From contig NZ_FOFV01000010.1 in the NCBI RefSeq assembly GCF_900111005.1, positions 62,001 through 126,000 of the forward strand: a stretch of DNA of 64,000 bases. The letters are read 5' to 3'. This stretch comes from Lentzea albida. GTDB taxonomy: Bacteria; Actinomycetota; Actinomycetes; Mycobacteriales; Pseudonocardiaceae. The first letter of the stretch is position 1; each line of letters opens with the position of its first letter. Position numbers and translations under genes: made by a program. Under the pieces are notes generated by a model, which had not been told where the DNA came from, ran no database searches, and saw nothing but the letters and a program-made list of their open reading frames with translations. Positions 33,337-41,073 of this stretch are shown here, piece by piece.

Positions 33337-33948
33337 GTGAGCACAACGCGTCGGAAGTACGCCCGCCGCCTGCCGCCGGAGCAGCGCCGCGAGCAGTTGC
33401 TGGACGCCGCCCTGGGCCTGATCGCGGCGGGCTTCGACACCGTCACGATGGAGTCGGTGGCCAAGGAAGCGCAGGTCACCAAGCCCGTGCTCTACGACCT
33501 GTTCGCGAACCGGGCCGAGCTCATCGGCGCCCTGCTCGAACGCGAGGCGGGCCGCGCCACCGAACAGGTCGTCGCCGCCCTGCCCACCGACTTCGCGACC
33601 CGCTCCCCGGACGACGCCTTCGCCGACGCCGTCCGCGTCTTCGTCAACGCCGTGGTGGAGGCCCCCGACCGCTGGCGGCTCGTGCTGCTGCCGCCCGAGG
33701 GCACGCCGGCCGAGTTCCGCACGCAGGTCGAACTCGTCCGGGCCGGCGTCCTGGCCCAGATCGAGGAACTGGCCGCGCTCGGCCTGAAGGAGCTGGGCCG
33801 CCTCGACGACCTCGACTCCGCCCTGCTCGGCCACGCGATGCTCGCCCTGGCGGAGATGTCCGGCCGGCTCGTGCTCACCGACCCGGAGAGGTTCACGCCC
33901 GACCGGCTGGTGGCCTTCGTGACCCGGATCGCCCACGGCCTGCGCTGA
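33337..33948 (+). CDS. TetR family transcriptional regulator
   Basis: A 203-residue TetR repressor. N-terminal HTH: RREQLLDAALGLIAAGFDTV, then MESVAKEAQVTKPVLYDLF with the usual Tyr-x-x-Phe. The C-terminal domain is a ligand-binding helical bundle. GTG 33337 follows a CAATAT box by six bases and has no ribosome site, suggesting a leaderless message. It is divergent from the PF10118-reductase-EphD operon across a double palindrome, so it is probably that operon's repressor and its own. Confidence 0.93.
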   Translation: MSTTRRKYARRLPPEQRREQLLDAALGLIAAGFDTVTMESVAKEAQVTKPVLYDLFANRAELIGALLEREAGRATEQVVAALPTDFATRSPDDAFADAVRVFVNAVVEAPDRWRLVLLPPEGTPAEFRTQVELVRAGVLAQIEELAALGLKELGRLDDLDSALLGHAMLALAEMSGRLVLTDPERFTPDRLVAFVTRIAHGLR

Positions 33949-33999
33949 GCAGGCCCGGACACCACGGCGAAGGCCGTCCAGCTGATCAAGCGCGAGGAG

Positions 34000-34953
34000 T
34001 CATCGCCTCGTGCGGACGTGGGCGAGCAGCGCCAGTCCGGTCTGGTCGAAGCCCACCGACACGTCGCAGCCCGGCAGCAACGCGCGGACGGCGGCCTCGT
34101 CGCGCTCGACGACCTGCCACTCCATCAGGTACTCGAGCGCCCAGCGGAACGGGTTGCCGCCGGTGAGGCTCGAGAAGTGGAACAGGCCGCCGGGGCGGCA
34201 GAGCCGGGTCAGCACCGCCTCGGTCAGGCGCGCGGCGGCCCGGTCGTTGAGGTACTCGTAGAGGCCGTTGACCAGCACCAGGTCGTACGGGCCGAGCTCG
34301 GCGAGCTTCGGGATCGCGCGGAACACGTTGCCGCTGACCGCGGTCGTGAAGTCGTTGAGCGGCCCGAGCCGCTGCTGCGCGAGTTCCAGCGCGTCCGGGT
34401 CGACGTCGGTGAGCACGAACCTGTCGCCGGGCCGCACGATGCCGGGCGGGATCTTGCGCAGGTCGGGGGCGGAACCGGCGGCGATGACGAGCACCGAACG
34501 GGGCTCGTTGCGAGGCGCGGTCAGCGTGTCGCCGATCAGCCGCGTCTGGTGCATCACCCGGTTGCGCAGCTGGTGGGTGATCGCCACGCCCTGCAGGTGC
34601 GTCTCGACGTGCCAGCCGAGCGTGCCCGGCGTCGCCTTGTTCGCCTGCGCGAGGACGTGCTCGATCAACCGGAAGTCGCTGGGGTAGCCGCGGGCCCACT
34701 CGTTCTCGTCGCGCATGAACGGCGACCGCGCGCACGCCGACCGCGCGGGCTGCACGATCGCGGCGATGTCCTCCTCCGGGATCCCCGCGAGCACACCGCC
34801 GTGGATCTGCACCCCGAGCGCGTGCACCCGGCCGCCGACCTGCATGTGCGCCGACGGGTCAGCGAGGTTGAGCTCCCGCTCGGCGCGTAAGAAGCCGTCG
34901 ACGGCGTCGCTGATCCGGTGCAGGGCGTCGGTCGTGTGCGGGAGCACGGTCAT
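34000..34953 (-). CDS. SAM-dependent methyltransferase
   Basis: A 317-residue protein. The C-terminal two thirds contain a class I methyltransferase fold: motif I VLVIAAGSAPDLRKI (the GxGxG glycine pattern is loose), an acidic loop LTDVDPDALELAQ, motif IV YDLVLVNGLYEYL. The first 120 residues are a separate helical domain (HMQVGGRVHALGVQIHGGVL). Substrate is unknown; no close neighbour suggests one. ATG 34953 lies nine bases after GAGGAAGAG; a TTG codon directly before is less likely. Confidence 0.85.
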   Translation of the reverse strand: MTVLPHTTDALHRISDAVDGFLRAERELNLADPSAHMQVGGRVHALGVQIHGGVLAGIPEEDIAAIVQPARSACARSPFMRDENEWARGYPSDFRLIEHVLAQANKATPGTLGWHVETHLQGVAITHQLRNRVMHQTRLIGDTLTAPRNEPRSVLVIAAGSAPDLRKIPPGIVRPGDRFVLTDVDPDALELAQQRLGPLNDFTTAVSGNVFRAIPKLAELGPYDLVLVNGLYEYLNDRAAARLTEAVLTRLCRPGGLFHFSSLTGGNPFRWALEYLMEWQVVERDEAAVRALLPGCDVSVGFDQTGLALLAHVRTRR

Positions 34954-35086
34954 CAAGCACTCTTCCTCGTTGCGGCAACGGATCCAGAGCCTGTCAGAGG
35001 CGCGAGCTGATCAACAGGGTCTTTCGGGTAATACGGGGAAAAGCCTGCTCCAGTTCGCGGGCGGGGCCCCTCGCGGGTGGCCGGCT

Positions 35087-35944
35087 TCAGCGGCTCGCGG
35101 CCGTGACCGCCTCGGCGATCGCCTGGTGTCCCGCAGGCGTCGGGTGCACGTCGGTGCGGTCGCAGAAGTGCGTGAGAGCGCACACCTTGGCCACGGACGC
35201 CGGGACCTGGCCGTACTTCGGGTCCTGGGCCAGCTCGGTCAGCGCGCCGTAACCGCCGGTCGCGTCCGTGACGTCGGCGAACTTCGCGCCGAACCTGGCG
35301 TACTGGGCCGCGATCCTGGTGTTGAAGTCCTTGAACATCGTGACCGACACCTGGGCGAGGTTCTTGCCGTTGGGGAACGACGGGTTCACCCACGCGCCGA
35401 GGAACACGTCGGGGTAGGTGAGGCCGACGATCTTCACGTCCGGCGCGGCCTCGCGGAGCTCGGTGAGGGCGCCCGCGACGTTGGTCTGGATGCCGGCGAC
35501 GGTCCTGGACGCGCAGTCCAGCGGGTCCTGCACCAGTGCGCACGGCGTCAGGTCGTTGCCGCCGATCACCATCGTGACCAGGGCCGCCTTCTTGCCGCGC
35601 AACGCCTCCACGGCGGCGTCGAGCTGCGTCTTGCCGCCCGCGTCGGGGCCGCAGGCGGGCTTGGTGGCCAGGTCGGCGGACGTGGCGCCGTTGCACGCGA
35701 GGTTGATCAGCTTGAAGCCGGACTCCTTCGCGACGATCTGCGCGAAGCTCTCCGTCGTGCCGTCCGGGCCGAAGCCCGTCGCGTAGGAGTCGCCGATCGA
35801 CACGTGGACCTGCTCGGCCGGTGGGGGAGCGCTGCTGCTCTGCGCCGGTGCGGGGACCTGCGCGGGCGGTGTTGAGGTGCACGCGGTCAGCAGCGTGACC
35901 ACCGCGGCCATGACCAGGGCCAGCCTCGGCACATCCACTCCCAT
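35087..35944 (-). CDS. SGNH/GDSL hydrolase lipoprotein
   Basis: A 285-residue exported lipoprotein: signal LALVMAAVVTLLTACTS with lipobox LLTAC, followed by a Pro/Ala/Ser linker. The SGNH blocks are all present: block I SIGDSYATGFG, block II Gly near NLACNGATSADL, block III MVIGGNDLTPC, and block V with the Asp-His pair TDVHPTPAGHQAI. Six cysteines could form three disulfides, as in Streptomyces SGNH esterases. It is a lipase or acyl-esterase at the cell surface. Other possible starts (GTG codons) lie within the first five codons. Confidence 0.92.
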   Translation of the reverse strand: MGVDVPRLALVMAAVVTLLTACTSTPPAQVPAPAQSSSAPPPAEQVHVSIGDSYATGFGPDGTTESFAQIVAKESGFKLINLACNGATSADLATKPACGPDAGGKTQLDAAVEALRGKKAALVTMVIGGNDLTPCALVQDPLDCASRTVAGIQTNVAGALTELREAAPDVKIVGLTYPDVFLGAWVNPSFPNGKNLAQVSVTMFKDFNTRIAAQYARFGAKFADVTDATGGYGALTELAQDPKYGQVPASVAKVCALTHFCDRTDVHPTPAGHQAIAEAVTAASR

Positions 35945-35998
35945 CGGTTGCTGATGTGCCGAGGCTACGAAACCGGCCGTGAGGGTCGTGTTGCCTTC

Positions 35999-38194
35999 TC
36001 AGCGGAAGGCGCGCAACCGCAGGCTGTTGCTCACCACGAACACCGAGGAGAACGCCATCGCGGCTCCCGCGATCATCGGGTTGAGCAGGCCCAACGCCGC
36101 CAGCGGCAGCGCGGCGACGTTGTACGCGAACGCCCAGAACAGGTTGCCCTTGATCGTGGAGAGCGTGCGCCGCGCGAGCCTGATCGCGTCCACGGCGGCC
36201 CTCAGGTCGCCTCGCACCAGCGTGAGGTCGCTGGCCTCGATCGCCACGTCCGTGCCGGTGCCCATGGCGAGGCCCAGGTCGGCCTGGGCGAGCGCGGCGG
36301 CGTCGTTCACGCCGTCGCCGACCATGGCCACGACGCGGCCCTCGTCCTGGAGCTTCTTCACGACGTCGACCTTGTCGGCCGGCAGCACCTCGGCGACCAC
36401 CTCGCTGATGCCGACCTCGGCCGCGACCGCTTCCGCCGCCGCGGAGTTGTCGCCGGTCAGCAGCACGGGACGCAGCCCGAGCCCGCGGAGGCCCTCGATC
36501 GCCTCCTTCGAGGTGGGCTTCACGGTGTCCGCGACGACGAGCACGCCACGGGCCTTGCCGTCCCACGCGACCAGCACCGCCGTGCGGCCCTGCCGTTCCG
36601 CCTCCTCCTTGGCCTCGCGCAGCTCCGTGCCGAGCGGGACGCTCCACTCGCTGAGCAGGCGTTCCCGGCCGACGAGCACGGCGTGGGCGTCCACGACGCC
36701 CTGCACGCCGAGCCCTTCGACGTTCTGGAAGTCGTCGACGGCGGGCACGTCCCCCGCCGCCTGGGCGACGGCCCTGGCGATCGGGTGCTCGGAGGCGTTC
36801 TCCAGGGCCCCGGCGAGCCTGAGGACCTCGGCCTCGGTCTCGCCCTCGGCGGTGTGGACGCCCACCAGGCTCATCTGCCCGGTCGTCACGGTGCCGGTCT
36901 TGTCGAGCACGACGGTGTCGACGCGGCGGGTGGACTCCAGCACCTCCGGCCCCTTGATCAGGATCCCGAGCTGGGCACCCCGGCCCGTGCCGACGAGCAA
37001 CGCCGTCGGCGTCGCGAGCCCCAGCGCGCACGGGCAGGCGATGATCAGCACGGCCACCGCGGCCGTGAACGCCGCACCCGCACCGCCGCCGGTGCCGAGC
37101 CAGAAGCCCAGCGTGCCCACGGCGAGGGCGATCACGACCGGCACGAACACGGCGGAGATCCGGTCCGCGAGGCGCTGCACCTCGGCCTTGCCGTTCTGCG
37201 CCTCCTCGACCAGCCTCGCCATCTGCGCGAGCTGCGTGTCCGACCCGATCCGGGTCGCCCTGACGACGAGCCGCCCGCCCGCGTTGACCGTCGCGCCCGC
37301 CACCGCGTCACCGGGGCGCACCTCGACCGGCACGGACTCTCCGGTGAGCATGCTCGCGTCGACCGCTGAGGTGCCCTCCTCGACGACGCCGTCCGTCGCG
37401 ATCTTCTCGCCGGGCCGCACGACGAACCGGTCGCCGACCGCCAGCTCCTCCGTCGGGACGCGCACCTCGCGGCCGTCCCGGACGACCGCGACGTCCTTGG
37501 CGCCCAGCTCGAGCAACGCCTTGAGCGCCGCCCCCGCACGCCGCTTGGACCGCGCCTCGAAGTACCGCCCGGCCAGGATGAACGTCGTGACGCCCGCCGC
37601 GACCTCGAGGTAGATGTTGCCGGTGCCGGCCATCCGCTCGACGGTGAACGTGAACCCGTGCGTCATGCCGGGAGTGCCCGCCGTGCCCAGGAACAGCGCG
37701 TAGAGCGACCACAGGAACGCTGACCCGACGCCGAGCGAGATCAGCGTGTCCATCGTGGCGGCGCCGTGCCGGAGGTTCGTCCACGCCGCCTTGTGGAACG
37801 GCCACGCGGCGTACGTGACGACCGGTCCGGCGAGCGCGAGCGACAGCCACTGCCAGTACGTGAACTGCAGCGCCGGCACCATCGCGAGCGCGATCACCGG
37901 CACGGAGAGGACGGCCGACGTGACCAGCCGCTCCCGCAGCGTCCTCGTCGGGTCGTCCTCCTCCGCGGTTTCGGTGGGCTCGGCCGGGAGTTCGGCCGTG
38001 TACCCGGTGGCCTCGACCACCTTCACCAGGTCGGCGGGGGTGAGGTCGCCCGCGTAGCTGACCCGCGCCTTCTCGGTCGCGTAGTTGACCGATGCCTGCA
38101 CGCCCTCCAGCTTGTTGAGCTTGCGCTCGATCCGCGCCGCGCACGAGGCGCAGGTCATGCCGCCGATCGAGAGTTCGACCGTGTCAGTGGCCAT
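35999..38194 (-). CDS. copA: Copper-exporting P1B-type ATPase CopA
   Basis: A 731-residue metal ATPase. One N-terminal heavy-metal domain with GMTCASCAARIE, the actuator motif LTGES, the membrane metal site ACPCALGLATPTALLVGTG (CPC class 1B-1, Cu(I)), the phosphorylated Asp in VVLDKTGTVTTG, HP dipeptide in SEHPIARAVA and the hinge GDGVNDAAALAQADLG, with eight membrane helices. It pumps Cu(I) from the cytosol. It overlaps the gene before it by eleven bases and belongs to the copper operon headed by csoR. Confidence 0.97.
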   Translation of the reverse strand: MATDTVELSIGGMTCASCAARIERKLNKLEGVQASVNYATEKARVSYAGDLTPADLVKVVEATGYTAELPAEPTETAEEDDPTRTLRERLVTSAVLSVPVIALAMVPALQFTYWQWLSLALAGPVVTYAAWPFHKAAWTNLRHGAATMDTLISLGVGSAFLWSLYALFLGTAGTPGMTHGFTFTVERMAGTGNIYLEVAAGVTTFILAGRYFEARSKRRAGAALKALLELGAKDVAVVRDGREVRVPTEELAVGDRFVVRPGEKIATDGVVEEGTSAVDASMLTGESVPVEVRPGDAVAGATVNAGGRLVVRATRIGSDTQLAQMARLVEEAQNGKAEVQRLADRISAVFVPVVIALAVGTLGFWLGTGGGAGAAFTAAVAVLIIACPCALGLATPTALLVGTGRGAQLGILIKGPEVLESTRRVDTVVLDKTGTVTTGQMSLVGVHTAEGETEAEVLRLAGALENASEHPIARAVAQAAGDVPAVDDFQNVEGLGVQGVVDAHAVLVGRERLLSEWSVPLGTELREAKEEAERQGRTAVLVAWDGKARGVLVVADTVKPTSKEAIEGLRGLGLRPVLLTGDNSAAAEAVAAEVGISEVVAEVLPADKVDVVKKLQDEGRVVAMVGDGVNDAAALAQADLGLAMGTGTDVAIEASDLTLVRGDLRAAVDAIRLARRTLSTIKGNLFWAFAYNVAALPLAALGLLNPMIAGAAMAFSSVFVVSNSLRLRAFR

Positions 38195-39014
38195 GACCGC
38201 CCTCCTCGTGGGTCGTGAGCGTGAACTCCGCGGTGCGGACCACGCCGTCGTGCTGGAAGTCCAGGAACAGCCGGTACTTCCCGGCCGTCGGCACCTCCAC
38301 CGCGAACTTCACCTGCCCGCCCTGCTCGGGGTGCACGTGCAGGTACGCCAGGTCGTCCGACCGCAGGGCCACCAGGTGCCCCTTGGCACCCAGGTAGTCC
38401 TGCAGGTCCGCCACCGGCCTGCCGTCCTTCGAGATCTCGATCGCGACGGTCGACGCCGCGTTCGCCTTCAGGTCTCCGAACAGGGATACCTCGTAGCCGT
38501 CGACCGTGAACGTGCGGCTGTCGACGTGGTTCTGCGGCCGGTAGTCACCCGGCACCTGGACGTCGGCGCCCAGCGTGAGCGCGGGACCACCCTCCGGCCT
38601 GAAGTCGGCGAAGACGCGGTAACTGCCCGCGTCCGGCAGCTCGAGAGGCGTCGACCAGGTGCCGTCCGGGGCCATCTGCGGGTGGACGTGCCGGAAGTGC
38701 GAGCCGTCCCGGCGGACCGCGACCAGGTGCAGGCGCTTCTCGTGCTCCACCGCGAACTTCGTGACGGGCTGGCCGTCCGGGCCCTCGACGGTGAAGGTGA
38801 GCGGCGCGGTCTCCTTCAGGCGCAACGTGTAGCCGTTGTCCGAAACGGACAGTCCCGGTGGGAGTTTCGAGTCGTGGCCGCCATCGTGTGTCTCGGCGTG
38901 TGGGGCCGGGGATTCGGCCGGCGTGGGCCCCGTGGCGGCGCCCGCGGCCCAGGTGCCGCCGAAGATCACGGCGAGGGCGGCGGCGTAGAGCGCGACCTTG
39001 TAGCCGGTCCTCAT
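38184..39014 (-). CDS. Secreted histidine-rich copper-operon protein
   Basis: A 276-residue protein with an N-terminal membrane helix (VALYAAALAVIFGGTWAAGA) and a mostly beta extracellular part made of two similar halves, each with a His motif (HFRHVHPQM near residue 110 and LAYLHVHPEQG near residue 215). Both ends carry histidine clusters (HAETHDGGHD and EEGGHGH). I know no enzyme for it; the repeats and placement between csoR and copA suggest an external copper chelator or chaperone. ATG 39014 lacks its own ribosome site and overlaps the stop of a 13-codon leader ORF. Confidence 0.85.
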   Translation of the reverse strand: MRTGYKVALYAAALAVIFGGTWAAGAATGPTPAESPAPHAETHDGGHDSKLPPGLSVSDNGYTLRLKETAPLTFTVEGPDGQPVTKFAVEHEKRLHLVAVRRDGSHFRHVHPQMAPDGTWSTPLELPDAGSYRVFADFRPEGGPALTLGADVQVPGDYRPQNHVDSRTFTVDGYEVSLFGDLKANAASTVAIEISKDGRPVADLQDYLGAKGHLVALRSDDLAYLHVHPEQGGQVKFAVEVPTAGKYRLFLDFQHDGVVRTAEFTLTTHEEGGHGH

Positions 39015-39052
39015 CGGAGGGCGTCCGGGTTCGTGCCGGTGTGGACGGTCAT
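39011..39052 (-). CDS. 13-codon leader ORF, translationally coupled
   Basis: ATG 39052 encodes MTVHTGTNPDALR and stops at 39011, the stop overlapping the next gene's start as ATGA. GAGGAGAA lies seven bases upstream of this ATG, whereas the downstream gene has no ribosome site of its own. It lies 19 bases after the csoR stop. It is either a real leader that carries ribosomes onto the secreted copper protein, or a chance frame whose ribosome site serves the same role. Confidence 0.5.
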   Translation of the reverse strand: MTVHTGTNPDALR

Positions 39053-39071
39053 GAAGCCTTCTCCTCGCGGG

Positions 39072-39353
39072 TTAGGAGCGGACCAGGCGGGCGATGGCGT
39101 CACTGGCCTCCGCGATCTTCGCGTCGGCCGTGTCGCCGCCCTCGGTGATGGCCTGGCTCACGCAGTGCTTGAGGTGCTCGTCGAGCAGCCCCAGTGAGAC
39201 CGCCTGCAACGCCTTGGTGGCAGCGGAGATCTGGGTGAGCACGTCGATGCAGTACTCGTCCTCGGTGATCATCCGCTGCAGACCGCGGACCTGGCCCTCG
39301 ATCCGGCGGAGGCGGCGCAGGTGGGCGTCCTTCGTGGGGGCGTAGCCGTGCAT
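39072..39353 (-). CDS. csoR: CsoR-type copper-sensing repressor
   Basis: A 93-residue all-helical repressor of the CsoR/RcnR/FrmR family. The copper ligands of CsoR are in place: Cys in EDEYCIDVL, and His and Cys in LDEHLKHCV (the C-H-C pattern). RRLRRIEGQVRGLQRM is the DNA-binding N-terminal helix. Cu(I) binding releases DNA. ATG 39353 was chosen because of AAGGAG six bases upstream; a longer frame to 39419 includes the operator. It heads csoR-leader-histidine protein-copA. Confidence 0.95.
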   Translation of the reverse strand: MHGYAPTKDAHLRRLRRIEGQVRGLQRMITEDEYCIDVLTQISAATKALQAVSLGLLDEHLKHCVSQAITEGGDTADAKIAEASDAIARLVRS

Positions 39354-39425
39354 GTCTCGCTCCTTCTCCGGCCACCGCTCGGCCGGGTGGTCATCCCGGG
39401 GGCGCGGTGGGCTCGCCACCCATTT

Positions 39426-39442
39426 ATACCCTAGGGGGGTAT
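39426..39442. promoter_or_regulatory. CsoR operator
   Basis: ATACCC-TAGGG-GGGTAT: a 6-bp inverted repeat with a five-base spacer, the known form of CsoR boxes. It lies 73 bases upstream of the csoR start, right where its promoter should be. Confidence 0.8.
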
Positions 39443-39824
39443 GGGTATGTCAAAGGTGGGTGCCGGGTGGGGTGGGGGATGGGCGGCGGTGGGGTAGGCG
39501 GCGGTGGCGGGGCGCATCGACTGGGTGCCGCGCGCGATCTGGCCTGCGGTCCGCGGTCCTGTGGCCTGAGGTGGGGTCTGCGGCTCGCGGTTCTCCTGCC
39601 TGTGGCCTGGCTCGGGCCTGCGGCCCGCACTCCGCCCGTGAGCGGGCGTGCGGCCTGCGGTCCGCCGGCGAGTAGGCCGCGGCCGCCGCTAGCGAGCCCC
39701 GCAGCCGGCAAGCCCCGTAGCCCGCGAGCCCGCCATCGGCGTGCGGCCCGTGCGCCCGCCACACGCGATCCCACCCAGCGCCGGCCATCTCCCGACCGGC
39801 CCCCTGCCCTTCTCCCACAACGAC

Positions 39825-39838
39825 TGAAGCGTTTAACC
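39825..39838. promoter_or_regulatory. LacI-type site before its own gene
   Basis: TGAAGCGTTTAACC. It shares the core AAGCGTTT with TTAAGCGTTTTA at 40989-41000 upstream of the mannanase gene and with TGAAGCGTTC at 40931. It is 28 bases upstream of the likely -10 box of the regulator gene, so it may mediate autorepression. Confidence 0.5.
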
Positions 39839-39865
39839 ACCCGGCCGCGCAGCGCCGCTCCCGAG

Positions 39866-39871
39866 TAGGCT
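39866..39871 (+). promoter_or_regulatory. Putative -10 box, leaderless LacI-type gene
   Basis: TAGGCT ends six bases before the GTG start at 39878, and no ribosome site is present. The message is probably leaderless. Confidence 0.4.
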
Positions 39872-39877
39872 CGCCCC

Positions 39878-40909
39878 GTGACCGACTCCGTCTCCGGTGA
39901 GCGCAGGGTGACCATCAAGGACGTCGCCGCGCGGGCCGGGGTGTCCACCGCCGCCGTGTCGATCGCCCTGCACGACCGGCCGGGGGTGTCCGCCTCGACG
40001 AAGGAGCGGATCCTGGCCGTCGCGCGCGAGCTGGGCTGGCGGCCGAACCTCGCCGCCTCCTCGCTGTCCGGGCGCGGGCTGCACACCGTCGGGCTCGTAA
40101 TTGCGCGGCCGGCCCGGTTGCTGGGGCTGGAGCCGTTCTACATGGAGTTCATCTCGGGCATCGAGAGCGTGCTGGTGCGGCGCTCGTGCTCGTTGCTGCT
40201 GCGCCTGGTGGAGGGCGGCGAGGAGATCGAGGTCCACCGCGAGTGGTGGCAGGGCGGGCGGGTCAACGGCAGCATCCTGGTCGACCTGCACGTGGACGAC
40301 CCGCGCATCCCCGCGCTGGCGGAGCTGGGGCTTCCCGCCGTCGTGGTCGGGCACCCGAGCCTCGCGGGTCCGTTCACCTCGGTGTGGACCGAGGACGCGG
40401 AGGCGATCACCGAGGCGGTGCGCTACCTCGCCGCCCTGGGGCACCGGCGCGTCGCGCGGGTCAGCGGTCCGCCGGAACTGGGGCACAGCGCGATCCGGAC
40501 GGCCGCGTTCACCGAGGTCGCGCGCGAGCTCGGGCTGGAGGCCCGGACGGTCGTCGCGGACTTCTCGGCGGACCAGGGCAGCCGCGCCTGCCGCACCCTG
40601 CTGCTCACGCCGGACCGGCCGACCGCCATCGTGTTCGACAACGACGTCATGGCGGTCGCGGCGCTGGGGGTGGCCGCGGAGTTCGGCCTGTCGGTGCCGG
40701 CCGACCTGTCGCTGCTGGCCTGGGACGACTCGCAGCTGTGCCAGCTCACCCGGCCGACCCTCTCGGCCATGCGGCACGACGTGTTCTCGTTCGGCGCGCA
40801 GGCCGCGGAGGCCCTGTTCGGGGTCATGACCAACCGGCCTCCGGCGGAACGCCTGGTGCACGCCCCGGCGCTGGTCCCGCGCGCGTCGACCGCCCCGCCC
40901 CGCAGCTGA
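39878..40909 (+). CDS. LacI family regulator
   Basis: A 343-residue LacI/GalR repressor: DNA-binding head VTIKDVAARAGVSTAAVSIAL and hinge region, followed by the periplasmic-binding-like sugar domain (HTVGLVIARP, GLPAVVVGHP, PTAIVFDNDVMAVAAL, LSLLAWDDSQLC). Many LacI proteins of this kind control a neighbouring glycoside hydrolase. The mannanase gene follows 164 bases later with three copies of the site found before this gene. Mannose-type oligosaccharides are the likely inducers. Confidence 0.94.
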   Translation: MTDSVSGERRVTIKDVAARAGVSTAAVSIALHDRPGVSASTKERILAVARELGWRPNLAASSLSGRGLHTVGLVIARPARLLGLEPFYMEFISGIESVLVRRSCSLLLRLVEGGEEIEVHREWWQGGRVNGSILVDLHVDDPRIPALAELGLPAVVVGHPSLAGPFTSVWTEDAEAITEAVRYLAALGHRRVARVSGPPELGHSAIRTAAFTEVARELGLEARTVVADFSADQGSRACRTLLLTPDRPTAIVFDNDVMAVAALGVAAEFGLSVPADLSLLAWDDSQLCQLTRPTLSAMRHDVFSFGAQAAEALFGVMTNRPPAERLVHAPALVPRASTAPPRS

Positions 40910-40929
40910 ACCGGTCCGGTCGGCCGGTG

Positions 40930-41006
40930 CTGAAGCGTTCTATGGACATCCCCGTCGAAGCGCCTCTATGGTGAGGCGGCCAAGCAGGTTAAGCGTTTTA
41001 GTAAAC
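40930..41006. promoter_or_regulatory. Cluster of LacI-type sites before the mannanase gene
   Basis: CTGAAGCGTTCTATGG (40930-40945) and TCGAAGCGCCTCTATGG (40956-40972) are direct repeats about 25 bases apart, and GGTTAAGCGTTTTAGTAAAC (40988 onward) is the best match to the site at 39825. They probably bind the LacI-type regulator encoded upstream. Confidence 0.55.
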
Positions 41007-41073
41007 CGGCTCGCCGCCGCAGCCGTCACGTAGTCCCACCTCAGCGCAGAGTGGGTTCCACGAGGAGGAGCGA

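Larger units (their letters stand above)
39354..39877. other. GC-rich region between csoR and lacI-type gene
   Basis: No gene is supported. The csoR operator lies at 39426-39442 and a LacI-type site at 39825-39838. Between 39480 and 39780 there is low-complexity sequence made of degenerate GCCTGCGGTCC- and CCCGCGAGCC-like words. Long open frames occur here on both strands (39407-39868 plus, 39424-40086 minus), but their composition is plain repeat translation. Confidence 0.6.

Noticed and set aside
39407..39868. Open frame downstream of csoR
   Set aside because: Gly/Pro/Arg-rich low-complexity translation of repeat-like sequence, includes the csoR operator, and no ribosome site or family resemblance.
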